NCBI RefSeq assembly: GCF_900168125.1
Contig: NZ_FUZF01000014.1
Coordinates: forward strand, 1 to 64,000
Length of the DNA stretch: 64,000 nt
From: Sphingobacterium nematocida
Lineage (GTDB): Bacteria > Bacteroidota > Bacteroidia > Sphingobacteriales > Sphingobacteriaceae
Direction of reading: 5' to 3'
Each line of letters opens with the position of its first letter. Positions within the stretch are counted from its first letter, which is position 1. The translations under genes were made by a program, and so were the position numbers. The notes beneath the pieces were generated by a model, which ran no database searches, was not told the DNA's origin, and saw only the letters and a list, made by a program, of their open reading frames with translations. This document shows, in pieces, positions 24,972 to 33,041 of the stretch.

Positions 24972-25397
24972 CTATGGGTATGTGGTTACTACTTTACTTA
25001 CTTTCCATCCCTCTTTAGTCTGTACCATAGTAATGTAATCTACACGGGTGAAATTCTCAAATTTCATCGTGGCTTTTGCTACGGATGTAGCACCAGCTTC
25101 GTCTAATATTTCGTAGGTGGTTTTACAGTTGTACTTAATGTCCTTGTTTGCTTTCAAGAATGCTAGGTATTCAGATCTGTTTGAAGACTGGTTGACTGCT
25201 GCATTTGTATACTCAAAGTCCGCTGTAAAAAGGTGCTTATTGAAATCAATATTACCTAACGAGATAGCCTCTACATAGGTAAGTGCGATTTTCTTTGTAT
25301 TCAGATCTTTTAGCGGATTGGTTGTTTCTTTTGCAAAAGAACTGAAAGAAAATGCTAGTGTGAATAATGTTGCGATGGTTGCGATAGTCCGTTTCAT
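24972..25397 (-). CDS. Exported NTF2-like protein
   Basis: The 141-residue product has a signal peptide (MKRTIATIATLFTLAFSFSSFA, cleaved near residue 22). A small NTF2-like alpha+beta domain follows: ALTYVEAISLGNIDFNKHLF, SEYLAFLKANKDI and, at the end, YITMVQTKEGWKVSKVVTTYP, typical of the lumazine-binding-like/SnoaL subclass. These domains form cones that bind small ligands or act as enzymes; no catalytic residues can be named. It is a single-gene unit with a good promoter upstream and a hairpin terminator downstream. Confidence 0.82.
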   Translation of the reverse strand: MKRTIATIATLFTLAFSFSSFAKETTNPLKDLNTKKIALTYVEAISLGNIDFNKHLFTADFEYTNAAVNQSSNRSEYLAFLKANKDIKYNCKTTYEILDEAGATSVAKATMKFENFTRVDYITMVQTKEGWKVSKVVTTYP

Positions 25398-25459
25398 AGT
25401 TGTAATTTTTTTTAGTTGTTGTTATTTTATATTTTAACTCTTGTCGTATTTTGTTGATT

Positions 25460-25489
25460 CAAAAGTAGCGTAGAATCTGTCAGGACAAA
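25460..25489 (-). promoter_or_regulatory. Promoter of the NTF2-like gene
   Basis: On the minus strand TTTG (25489-25486), 18 bases, then TACTTTTG (25467-25460) match the TTTG/TAnnTTTG promoter of Bacteroidetes with near-standard spacing. The leader to the start codon at 25397 would be about 55 bases. Confidence 0.6.
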
Positions 25490-25657
25490 ATGATCTTTCG
25501 ACCAATATTTTCTATTTCTCGGTAAAATCACCGAATATTTCGGTGAAAAATGAGACTATAGTTTTACCGAGTTTGGTCAGGGAGATACGTGTTAAAAAGT
25601 GAGTACATAGGCGGAATAAGTTATCTTTTGTTTAATTTAGATTGTTATTCACTTCTT

Positions 25658-26806
25658 ATGATAAAAAGACACATCTTCAGTTTGGTCATTTTTTTGCTGT
25701 TTTCAACGAGTTGTTTTTCGCAAATGAAATTTAGGTTTAATAATGTAGATACCATAAGTGCCTTAAATAGGGGTCTGATAGATTTTTTTGGAAAATATAT
25801 CGAAACGAAGTCTGCGGGGAAAGACGATGCTGATTTTTGGTCCCCGCAAAATAATTTTAACCTGCCTAGAAACGATAGCTATGAGCCATGGCTTTACAGT
25901 ATGTTTTCTTATCGAATACAGACAATTTTGGGATTGTCAAAGGTGTCCGATAATCAATATAACGTCAAAGTGATGTTGGAAACAAATATAGATAGTGCTT
26001 CTACCATGGTGTATGCGATACAGAACTATATTATCAAAGAGACTTCATCTGGCTTGAAAATGCAGGACATCCTTGGATTTAGACTCGACAATGAAAACTA
26101 TCAGTTTAAAGAAGATCAATACTTTGATTTTTATTATCCAAAAGATTACCCCTTTTCAGCAAAGGACATCGATCAAATAAATAACTATGTAAGAAAAATA
26201 GAAACTTACTTTGGAAAAGAACTTCCCTTTAAGTTACGATACATCTATGCCCCTGGATGTGAGGCCTTATTTTACATGCGAGGTTACGATTATGTTGCCA
26301 ATATGATGTCCACCAAAAGCACAGTATGTGGCTTGACCGATCCTAAAAACCGTATCTTGTTTAGTTCGGATGCTATGTTACACAAACATGAGCTTTTACG
26401 CCTATTAACCGTATTGTATCCAAAGTACCCAGCTATAGTGATGGATGGCTTTACCAATTTGGTAGGCGGAGCTGCAGGCAAACCTATCATGTATCATTTA
26501 CGTAAACTAGCTCCATACATCCTTGAAAATCCTAAAATTTTAGATGATTTGAATGCCTTTTATTATTACGATGATGAAACAAATCCTCATTTTGTCTTTA
26601 ATGCAATAGCGACTAACTATTTTATCGAAAAGAAAGGAGAGCAGGCTCTTAAGGAATTTATGCGAAGAGAAGATAGTAGAAAAGACGATGTTGCTAGTTT
26701 TTTGAAAAAATACTGTGGCGTGGAGGATGTGAAATCTTTCTTTTTACAGCAGTTCAAAACCTATGCCGATACCGAAAGAGATCTTGAATTTATTAATATT
26801 TTATAG
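25658..26806 (+). CDS. Secreted zincin-like protein with degraded metal-binding motif
   Basis: Start at ATG 25658 gives a signal peptide (MIKRHIFSLVIFLLFSTSCFSQ) and a total of 382 residues; an ATG-less upstream extension is rejected. The C-terminal half looks like a gluzincin peptidase (M1/peptidase MA-like): after a beta domain comes LHKHELLRLLTVLYP, where HELLR stands where HExxH would be, and AIVMDGFTNLVGGAAG, where DGF replaces the usual E-G. Loss of the second histidine and of the third glutamate suggests it no longer binds zinc as usual. It may be a non-enzymatic relative. The M28 peptidase gene follows in the same direction. Confidence 0.55.
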   Translation: MIKRHIFSLVIFLLFSTSCFSQMKFRFNNVDTISALNRGLIDFFGKYIETKSAGKDDADFWSPQNNFNLPRNDSYEPWLYSMFSYRIQTILGLSKVSDNQYNVKVMLETNIDSASTMVYAIQNYIIKETSSGLKMQDILGFRLDNENYQFKEDQYFDFYYPKDYPFSAKDIDQINNYVRKIETYFGKELPFKLRYIYAPGCEALFYMRGYDYVANMMSTKSTVCGLTDPKNRILFSSDAMLHKHELLRLLTVLYPKYPAIVMDGFTNLVGGAAGKPIMYHLRKLAPYILENPKILDDLNAFYYYDDETNPHFVFNAIATNYFIEKKGEQALKEFMRREDSRKDDVASFLKKYCGVEDVKSFFLQQFKTYADTERDLEFINIL

Positions 26807-26854
26807 TGTCTTTCTTTCAGCAATTTTGGTTCGCTGTTTTCAAAATTAGTGAAT

Positions 26855-26862
26855 TATCTTTG
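26855..26862 (+). promoter_or_regulatory. Candidate -7 element for the M28 peptidase gene
   Basis: TATCTTTG at 26855-26862 matches TAnnTTTG exactly and is about 40 bases before the ATG at 26902. No well-spaced -33 TTTG is evident (the nearest, at 26825-26828, is 26 bases upstream). Confidence 0.4.
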
Positions 26863-26901
26863 GTAAATTACAAGAAAACTAATCAAACAATTTATACACT
26901 G

Positions 26902-28470
26902 ATGCGAATAATATTATCTAAACATTCTACTTTAAAATCATTGGGGCTAGCGTGTACGCTGGCATGTAGTACTTCTGTTTTTGCGCAGAATAAGGACGCA
27001 ATAGTTTCTGCTATCGTTCAGGAAGCAAATACAAATTCGCAATTAGAAAACTATGCTTTTGAATTGGTGGATATGATTGGACCGCGTATGGTAGGGAGTC
27101 CACAGATGCAACAAGCGCACGACTGGGTTGTAAAGCAGTATACGGCACTAGGTGTAGAGGCGCGCAATGAAGTTTATGGCGAATGGCGATCGTGGGATAG
27201 AGGTACCTCGCAGGCGACAATGATGTTTCCGAGAATAAAATCTTTAGAAGGTACGCAATTGGCGTTTAGTCCGATGACAAAAGGCAAGGGGGTGGAGGCT
27301 GAAGTGATCGCGATGCCCGTATTTAATTCTGCTGCAGACTTTCAAGCTTGGTTAAAGACCGTTAAAGGCAAGATTGTGCTTATCGGAATGAACCCTCTAT
27401 CGGGCCGATCGGATGCCAATTGGAAAGAATCCGCCTCTGCAAAAGGATATGAAAGTTATCAGCTACTGAAAAGTGAACAGCAAAAGAAATGGGATCTCAG
27501 TATGACCTATACCGAGAACACAAGACGCACTATACCTATGATTCTAGAGACGGCCGGTGCAGTGGGTGTGATTGACTCTTATTGGACCGAGTTGCCGGGA
27601 TTAACCCGGATATTTGATGCAAAGTCAAAGCAGATTCCAGTCTTTAATATTGCGTTAGAGGATTACGGTTTGCTATATCGTATGGCCGAACGAGGGATCA
27701 AGCCCCGAGTACTTTTAGAGGGGAACTCAAAGGAGCTTGGAACAACGAAAACTTATAACAGTATAGCGGAAATCAAGGGCAAGGAAAAGCCGAATGAATA
27801 TGTAGTTTTGTCTGCCCATCTGGATTCTTGGGATGGAGGAACTGGGGCTACAGACAATGCTACTGGTGTCATCACGATGATGGAAGCCGTACGTATCTTG
27901 CGAAAAGTATATCCCGAGAATAAAAGGACAATCCTTGTTGGAAACTGGGGTAGCGAAGAGCAGGGATTAAATGGTTCTTCCGCTTTTGTAGAAGATCATC
28001 CGGAGATAGCTAAAAATATTCAGGTCGTATGGAATCAGGATAACGGTACCGGACGTATTGTACGTATTGCCGGTAGTGGATTTGAAAGATCGTATGAATA
28101 CATCGGCCGTTGGCTTCAATATTTGCCAGAAGACTTTCGACGTGAAATCCAGACAACATTTCCTGGTATGCCGGGCACCGGTGGAAGTGACCATTCTTCC
28201 TTTGTTCAAAGAGGTATACCAGCTTTTGGTCTGTCGTCTACCTCATGGGATTATGGGAAGTTGACTTGGCATACCAACCGTGATACATATGATAAAATAG
28301 TCTTCGATGAAGTAAAGCAAAATGCAATTATCGTCGCTATCCTAACGTATTTGGCCTGCGAAGAGCCTGAGTTGGTATCGCGCGAGAAAATAGTTTTGCC
28401 GATAGATAAGCAGGGCAAACAGATGGAGTGGCCGACTAATATCAAAGCCAAAAGAACCAGCGGTAATTAA
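26902..28470 (+). CDS. Secreted M28-family metallopeptidase
   Basis: The ATG at 26902 starts a typical signal peptide ending STSVFAQ; the total length is 522 residues. A PA-type insert (about residues 130-300) splits the N-terminal part from the M28 catalytic core. Zinc ligands are visible: His in VLSAHLDSWDGG, Asp in TGATDNATG, Glu in GSEEQGLNG (catalytic Glu and ligand), Asp in WNQDNGTG, and His in LTWHTNRDTYD near residue 465. Such enzymes are usually aminopeptidases or carboxypeptidases in the periplasm. A promoter element lies just upstream, so it need not depend on the zincin-like gene before it. Confidence 0.92.
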   Translation: MRIILSKHSTLKSLGLACTLACSTSVFAQNKDAIVSAIVQEANTNSQLENYAFELVDMIGPRMVGSPQMQQAHDWVVKQYTALGVEARNEVYGEWRSWDRGTSQATMMFPRIKSLEGTQLAFSPMTKGKGVEAEVIAMPVFNSAADFQAWLKTVKGKIVLIGMNPLSGRSDANWKESASAKGYESYQLLKSEQQKKWDLSMTYTENTRRTIPMILETAGAVGVIDSYWTELPGLTRIFDAKSKQIPVFNIALEDYGLLYRMAERGIKPRVLLEGNSKELGTTKTYNSIAEIKGKEKPNEYVVLSAHLDSWDGGTGATDNATGVITMMEAVRILRKVYPENKRTILVGNWGSEEQGLNGSSAFVEDHPEIAKNIQVVWNQDNGTGRIVRIAGSGFERSYEYIGRWLQYLPEDFRREIQTTFPGMPGTGGSDHSSFVQRGIPAFGLSSTSWDYGKLTWHTNRDTYDKIVFDEVKQNAIIVAILTYLACEEPELVSREKIVLPIDKQGKQMEWPTNIKAKRTSGN

Positions 28471-28490
28471 ATTTAGCAAGTGTCGTATTT

Positions 28491-28537
28491 CATCAATAAC
28501 AGGGGCTTCAATGTAATTGAAGCCCCTGTTATTGATG
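28491..28537. terminator. Long perfect hairpin after the M28 peptidase gene
   Basis: Bases 28491-28512 and 28516-28537 form a perfect 22-bp stem with a 3-base loop (GTA). The core holds the GC-rich AGGGGCTTC/GAAGCCCCT; the outer part is ATAAC/GTTAT. It begins 20 bp after the peptidase stop. It should terminate transcription, although no strong T-run follows in the plus direction. The stem is longer than typical terminators. Confidence 0.6.
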
Positions 28538-28610
28538 GTGAGAATACTGTACCAATAACTTGCTAAAGAGACACTGTAAACATAGACGTAAAGTACATTG
28601 TCTCCGCAAT

Positions 28611-28639
28611 GAGTCCAGAGTGAGTCCAGGTCAAGTCCA
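28611..28639. repeat. Three 11-bp-phased GAGTCCA-like direct repeats
   Basis: GAGTCCA at 28611, GAGTCCA at 28622 and AAGTCCA at 28633 begin exactly 11 bases apart. Phased direct repeats near a tRNA gene may be integrase arm-type sites or an operator; neither can be shown here. Confidence 0.5.
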
Positions 28640-28885
28640 AGTTAGACATGGATTCAAGTTGCAAATATATTAGATACACCTTGCTAATACCTGCTTTTGA
28701 TCGTGTATTGGGAGTATATAGACCGTGAATATAGTATGAAACATAGGAGAGACTCGGACTCAGGGAATAAAATGAAACCTTTAATGCGATACGACCATGC
28801 TTTCTGTTTCTCTTCTCTCTAATGCCCAAACACTATCCAGAACCTTCAAGAATCGAACCCTTGGGTTCTTATCTCTCTAAACGCA

Positions 28886-28915
28886 AAAAACCTCCATCTT
28901 TCGATGAAGGTTTTT
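28886..28915. terminator. Imperfect hairpin beside a tRNA-Ser 3'-end copy
   Basis: AAAAACCTCCATC and GATGAAGGTTTTT pair with one mismatch around a TTTC-like loop. Its place relative to the duplicated tRNA tail at 28918-28934 mirrors that of the hairpin at 29050-29087 relative to the real tRNA. It may be a leftover terminator. Confidence 0.45.
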
Positions 28916-28917
28916 CT

Positions 28918-28934
28918 GCGGAGAGCGAGGGATT
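28918..28934 (-). repeat. 17-bp copy of the tRNA-Ser 3' end (att-like)
   Basis: The sequence GCGGAGAGCGAGGGATT is identical to 29093-29109, the 3' end of the tRNA-Ser gene with part of the T-arm. Duplication of a tRNA 3' end is the usual mark of site-specific integration into a tRNA gene. The match ends after 17 bases. Confidence 0.5.
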
Positions 28935-29049
28935 ACCTTCGGTCAGCCCCAATTGGGGAGGCTTCAAATAAACCCAAAGCATTCGCTTCGCTCATTTCTT
29001 TTGTAGTTTTCCTCTTTTTGCCTTAAACTGTGTTTGTCAAAAAGCTATA

Positions 29050-29087
29050 AAACGACAAAACCTGACTAATGTCAGGCTTTGTCGTTT
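29050..29087 (-). terminator. Terminator of tRNA-Ser
   Basis: AAACGACAAAACCTGAC (29050-29066) pairs with GTCAGGCTTTGTCGTTT (29071-29087) with one mismatch around TAAT. It lies directly downstream of the tRNA on the minus strand and is followed there by TTATAGCTTTTTG. Confidence 0.7.
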
Positions 29088-29093
29088 GTTTGG

Positions 29094-29178
29094 CGGAGAG
29101 CGAGGGATTCGAACCCCCGAACCTGTGACAGTTAACGGTTTTCAAGACCGCCGCATTCGACCACTCTGCCAGCTCTCC
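29094..29178 (-). tRNA. tRNA-Ser (anticodon TGA)
   Basis: On the minus strand the gene starts GGAGAGCTGGCAGAGTGG and ends GCTCTCCG. The 7-bp acceptor stem (GGAGAGC/GCTCTCC), the anticodon arm GGTCTTGAAAACC with anticodon TGA, a long variable arm (class II, as in serine tRNAs) and a T-arm GGGGGTTCGAATCCCT are all readable. CCA is not encoded. It would read UCA and other UCN codons. The T-arm and acceptor end have a partial copy at 28918-28934. Confidence 0.95.
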
Positions 29179-29301
29179 GCCACAAAAGTAGAAAAACTAA
29201 CTAATTCTGCAAAACTAAAATTAGCTATTACTTCTTACCGGCTGAAAATGAGAGTGATTAATTTGTTTTTGCCTGTTGTAGCAATTAAAAATCGGTAAAA
29301 A

Positions 29302-30186
29302 TCAAGGTAAAAGTAGTTCTCCGCTATGTTTTTTTATGTTGGCAGTGATTTTATCAATAGGTAGATCGTCCGAATCCCGACCAAACGGTTCTTCAATAGA
29401 TTCACCAATCATCTCGATGCTGATAAGGACATAAAAGATAAAAGGAACTGCAAGTGTTACAAAATAACCAATTGAAAATACGTAACCAAAAGGCAAAGTA
29501 GCCGTGTAAATGATGATAAATATTTTGATGAAAGAACTGTATGCAATTGGTATTGGCGTGTTCTTTATTCTTTCGCAGGCTCCACATACCCCCGTCATTG
29601 CGGTGATCTCATCATTGAGCATTCGGAACTGTTCTCCCGTAATGATTTGCTGTTCGTAAAGATTGTTTGTCTTCCGGAATATAAGCGATGCGACTTGATT
29701 GGGACCGTGCTTCTTGTCATCCAGTGCATTTAGTTCTGGGTGTAAGGCTTCATCGAGCATAAACTTGGTATAATCTGAACGCAGGAAGTTGTACAGCGTC
29801 TCGGCATAGAGCGGTATTGCTTTTCGGTAGAAGCTACGATTTACTTTGTCATCCGGAGGTAACATAGCATTGAGTTTGATCGCCAGTGAACGACTGACAT
29901 TGGTCAATGCCCCCCATTGTTTGCGGGCCTCCCACCAGCGGTCGTAAGCCGTATTGGTTCTAAATACTAAGATCAAGGATAGTACGAATCCCAATAAACT
30001 ATGAACTATTGTAATATTCTTGACCCAACTCTTGTCCGATAGTTTGAGGTATTCTAACTCGAGATAGGCCACTCCCCAGGAAAATAATGCAGTAAGAACC
30101 AATAAAGGGGCTATTTTTTTGATATAATCCGATTTGTAAAAGTAGCCGATGAGATTAAACCAATCTTTAGGATTGTAAACTTTCAT
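29302..30186 (-). CDS. Bestrophin-family anion channel
   Basis: The 294-residue membrane protein begins MKVYNPKDWFNLIGYFYKSD and has two N-terminal membrane helices, the family motif FRTNTAYDRWWEARKQWGAL near residue 80, and two further helices near residues 210-255 before EPFGRDSDDLPIDKI. The latter acidic segment corresponds to the Ca2+-clasp region in animal bestrophins. Bacterial homologues (e.g. KpBest) form pentameric ion channels. The gene stands alone, divergent from the GH25 gene. Confidence 0.93.
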   Translation of the reverse strand: MKVYNPKDWFNLIGYFYKSDYIKKIAPLLVLTALFSWGVAYLELEYLKLSDKSWVKNITIVHSLLGFVLSLILVFRTNTAYDRWWEARKQWGALTNVSRSLAIKLNAMLPPDDKVNRSFYRKAIPLYAETLYNFLRSDYTKFMLDEALHPELNALDDKKHGPNQVASLIFRKTNNLYEQQIITGEQFRMLNDEITAMTGVCGACERIKNTPIPIAYSSFIKIFIIIYTATLPFGYVFSIGYFVTLAVPFIFYVLISIEMIGESIEEPFGRDSDDLPIDKITANIKKHSGELLLP

Positions 30187-30325
30187 ATATAAATTAATTG
30201 TTCTTTAAAGGCTATATGGAATATCCAAAGTACAGCTATTTTTGGTTGTGTAAATTGTGCGAAATGGATATTTCATATATAAAAGTATTGTTTGGAACTG
30301 ATAAATACATTATTTTCGGTGCAAT

Positions 30326-31180
30326 ATGGCAAAATATCAGAAAAGGAGCAAGGATAAATTGGTGTCAGGGGCCAATGATAGAAAGCCTTATTTGATTTGG
30401 AGTATTCTTATACCCATTGGCTTGATTTTTCTGTTTGCAATCTGGCATTATCGCACAGGTATTTTTTATTATTTCAAAGCGCTGGTCGGGAAAGAAGCCC
30501 GCTTTACGGATTCGGATAAAAATAAGCACGACGCTCGAAATATATTTCTGATGTCTGAACATCGTGACAAAATTTTTGGTGTAGACGTGAGCGAATACCA
30601 AGGTAAGATCGATTGGCCTTCGGTCGTGCATATTAATGGAGAGTTTCCCGTGGATTTTATTTTTGTCCGTGCCACTATGGGACAGCGGAATAAGGATAAA
30701 AGATTTCAGAAAAACTGGATTGGGGCACAACAGCACAACAAGCTGCGTGGAGCATATCACTATTTCAGACCTAATGAAAATTCAGTAAAGCAAGCTCAGA
30801 ATTTTATCAATACAGTGAAGCTGGAATCGGGAGACTTACCACCTGTCCTTGATATCGAAGAGCGGCCCAAGAGTCAGTCCATGGATAGTTTGAAGGTGGG
30901 ATTGAAGCGGTGGTTGGATAAGGTGGAAGAACATTATAAAGTAAAACCTATCGTGTATTCGGGGGATAGTTATTTTTCTGATTTTTTGGAAAAGGAATTT
31001 GCAGATTATACGTTGTGGATAGCAAACTATAATTTTTGGGTCGAAAAACCCAAAAGACATTGGGATTTTTGGCAGTTTTCAGAACGGGGAGCAGTCTCCG
31101 GAATTAAGGGGTACGTCGATTTGAATATGTTTCAGGGAGATATTGAAGATTTGGAAAAGCTCTGTATTCCTTTCAAGTAG
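30326..31180 (+). CDS. GH25 lysozyme-like hydrolase with N-terminal membrane anchor
   Basis: The 284-residue protein has a short basic start, one membrane helix (about residues 25-47) and then a GH25 domain (about 85-280): FGVDVSEYQGKIDW, FIFVRATMGQRNKDKRF, GAYHYFRPNENSVKQA and the catalytic PPVLDIEERP (D-x-E). Later come KPIVYSGDSYF, LWIANYN and HWDFWQFSERG. These are muramidases of the Chalaropsis type acting on peptidoglycan, so the enzyme should face the periplasm. No other cell-wall gene is adjacent. Confidence 0.92.
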   Translation: MAKYQKRSKDKLVSGANDRKPYLIWSILIPIGLIFLFAIWHYRTGIFYYFKALVGKEARFTDSDKNKHDARNIFLMSEHRDKIFGVDVSEYQGKIDWPSVVHINGEFPVDFIFVRATMGQRNKDKRFQKNWIGAQQHNKLRGAYHYFRPNENSVKQAQNFINTVKLESGDLPPVLDIEERPKSQSMDSLKVGLKRWLDKVEEHYKVKPIVYSGDSYFSDFLEKEFADYTLWIANYNFWVEKPKRHWDFWQFSERGAVSGIKGYVDLNMFQGDIEDLEKLCIPFK

Positions 31181-31236
31181 TCGGAAGACAGCATGATTTT
31201 AAAACAAAAGATAACTTTATTGGTTGTTGTAATAAT

Positions 31237-31536
31237 ATGGCAAATTTTAACGAATTAATTCAAAAAAATAAATTGGTGCTTATTGACTTTTCTGCAGCTT
31301 GGTGTGGACCTTGCCAGACACTGGCTCCTATATTAAAAGAGGTGAAAGATCACTTTGGCGAGCAGTTGTCCATATTGAAGGTTGATGTAGACCGAAATCA
31401 AGCTTTAGCCAAAAACTTTGCCGTACAGGGAGTGCCCACTATGATTCTATACAAAGATGGCACGCAAGTATGGCGACAAAGTGGATTACTCACCAAGGCA
31501 CAACTGTTGGCTGTCGTCGATCAATATCGGAGTTAG
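31237..31536 (+). CDS. trxA: Thioredoxin
   Basis: The 99-residue thioredoxin has the active site AWCGPCQTL and the cis-proline loop VQGVPTMILYKDG. There is no signal peptide, so it is cytoplasmic and should reduce protein disulfides with thioredoxin reductase. Length is normal. A near-match to the -7 element (TAACTTTA) is 30 bases upstream. It overlaps the convergent CorC-family gene by 4 bp at the 3' end. Several thioredoxins usually occur in these genomes, so the symbol marks the family rather than a unique gene. Confidence 0.9.
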   Translation: MANFNELIQKNKLVLIDFSAAWCGPCQTLAPILKEVKDHFGEQLSILKVDVDRNQALAKNFAVQGVPTMILYKDGTQVWRQSGLLTKAQLLAVVDQYRS

Positions 31537-32855
31537 TCTATATTCGATATTTCGTTGTTGTTGTCGTGTATCTTGGATAAAGCAATTTTGTCTATGCGGT
31601 TACCATCCATATCTAATACTTCTAGGCGATAGTCTTTATAAAATACAGTTTCTCCTTCGGTAGGCATATGGTCTAGTAACAAAAAAACAAGTCCTGCAAG
31701 GGTGGTGATATTACCAAGCTCTTCTTCATCTTCTTCGGAAATCCCAATTTCGAATTTTTCAAAAAAATCGTCGAGTTGATAACGGCCTTCAAGGATATAG
31801 GTGCCGTCTTCACGTTGTCTGAATAGCTTGGATTTGCTGTTGGATGAATATTCATCAAACCCTCCGACCAAACCGGTCATAATATCTTTTAACGTTATTA
31901 TTCCTTGTGGACTGCCGTATTCATCAATGACTACAGCTTGTAGTACGCTTCCATACTTTAGAACTTCAAGAACGGAATAGATACTGCTATTTTCATTGAC
32001 AAATGGAATTGGATGGACCAACTTCTCCAAGTCTATTTTGCCTTCATTTAAAATGGCTTTCAATAGGCTCTTGGCATGTACTATGCCTTTTATTTGGTCA
32101 AAATTGCCGTCACATACCGGATATTCGGTGTGCTCATTCTTAATGATGTATGCTTTGATATCCTCAATAGAGTCCTCGAGATCTAAATAAGCGATATCGC
32201 TGCGGTGTACCATCATATTGATCGCCTTCTTATCTCCGATGTTAAGAATACGGTCTACCATGTCGTGTTCAAAATCTTCAATGATGCCGCTATCCACACC
32301 TTCATCTACGAGTGCCTTGATTTCCTCTTCGGTAACGGTATTTTTCGAAACTTTGATATTAAGTAGTTTTACGATGAAATCGGTGGAGGCAGATAATACC
32401 CACACAAAGGGCTTAACGATTTTGCTCAGCGTATCCATGGGGATTGCTACCAGAGCCGCATATTTTTCGGGAATTGCCATCCCGATACGTTTAGGAACGA
32501 GTTCGCCTATGACCAATGATAGGTATGTAATACAGATTACAACAAGAAGTACCGAAAGGGATTGGCTATATGGAGCTAGTGCAGGAATGGTTTGTAACAC
32601 ATCTGCAATATAGGTGGAGATAGATCCACCAGAGAAAAAACCTGTCAATATACCGATTAAAGTGATGCCAATCTGTACGGTAGAAAGGAATTGATTGGGG
32701 TGCTCTTTTAGTTTTAAAGCCCGTTTTGCTCCGAGATTATTGCCAGCTGCAGCTTGTAATCGAGCTTTTCGGCTGGAGACAATAGCAATTTCGGACGCAG
32801 AGAAAATACCATTTAATAAAATGAGTAGAAGAATAATGATTATTTCAGTTATCAT
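31533..32855 (-). CDS. Hemolysin/CorC-CNNM family membrane protein
   Basis: The 440-residue protein has an N-terminal DUF21 (CNNM) membrane domain (about residues 1-185): NGIFSASEIAIVSSRKARLQ, a GILTGFFSGG turn and VIGELVPKRIGMA. Two CBS domains follow (about 205-330; VHRSDIAYLDLEDS and VVIDEYGSPQGIITLKDI), then a CorC_HlyC C-terminal domain (about 350-430). Family members are linked to Mg2+/Co2+ export or to membrane stability. No neighbouring gene points to the ion. It is monocistronic. Confidence 0.93.
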   Translation of the reverse strand: MITEIIIILLLILLNGIFSASEIAIVSSRKARLQAAAGNNLGAKRALKLKEHPNQFLSTVQIGITLIGILTGFFSGGSISTYIADVLQTIPALAPYSQSLSVLLVVICITYLSLVIGELVPKRIGMAIPEKYAALVAIPMDTLSKIVKPFVWVLSASTDFIVKLLNIKVSKNTVTEEEIKALVDEGVDSGIIEDFEHDMVDRILNIGDKKAINMMVHRSDIAYLDLEDSIEDIKAYIIKNEHTEYPVCDGNFDQIKGIVHAKSLLKAILNEGKIDLEKLVHPIPFVNENSSIYSVLEVLKYGSVLQAVVIDEYGSPQGIITLKDIMTGLVGGFDEYSSNSKSKLFRQREDGTYILEGRYQLDDFFEKFEIGISEEDEEELGNITTLAGLVFLLLDHMPTEGETVFYKDYRLEVLDMDGNRIDKIALSKIHDNNNEISNID

Positions 32856-32937
32856 GTGGATATACAGGGTATATTTTACGAATATAGTAAATCGGTAAAA
32901 TAAAACGTAGAATATTCTAGTATATATTATCTTAAAT

Positions 32938-32955
32938 TGTGCAAACGTTTGATTG
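32938..32955. promoter_or_regulatory. LacI-family operator-like palindrome
   Basis: TGTGCAAACGTTTGATTG contains the palindrome CAAACGTTTG, the core of many LacI/GalR-family operators. It is about 87 bases upstream of the sugar-kinase-like gene at 33042, in its promoter region. The regulator is not in the window. Confidence 0.4.
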
Positions 32956-33041
32956 AAAAAAAAGCTTTCTTTAATGTTTTGAATTATGGATATTGCATTA
33001 ATTTAAACTGTTTTTGAATAAAATAATTATAAATCTTATCT

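Larger units (their letters stand above)
28538..29090. other. Gene-poor region beside tRNA-Ser; probable scar of a tRNA-integrated element
   Basis: About 550 bp carry no credible gene; the longest frame (minus, 28563-28829, 88 codons) matches no family I know. The region holds three 11-bp-phased repeats, a T-arm-like GAATCGAACCC at 28850-28860, an imperfect hairpin at 28886-28915, and a 17-bp copy of the tRNA-Ser 3' end at 28918-28934. Together these suggest that an element once integrated at the tRNA and decayed. This is inference. Confidence 0.45.

Noticed and set aside
28563..28829. An 88-codon minus-strand frame, considered as an integrase fragment
   Set aside because: No integrase Arm or catalytic motif is visible in this or the other frames; composition looks non-coding and it contains the phased repeats.
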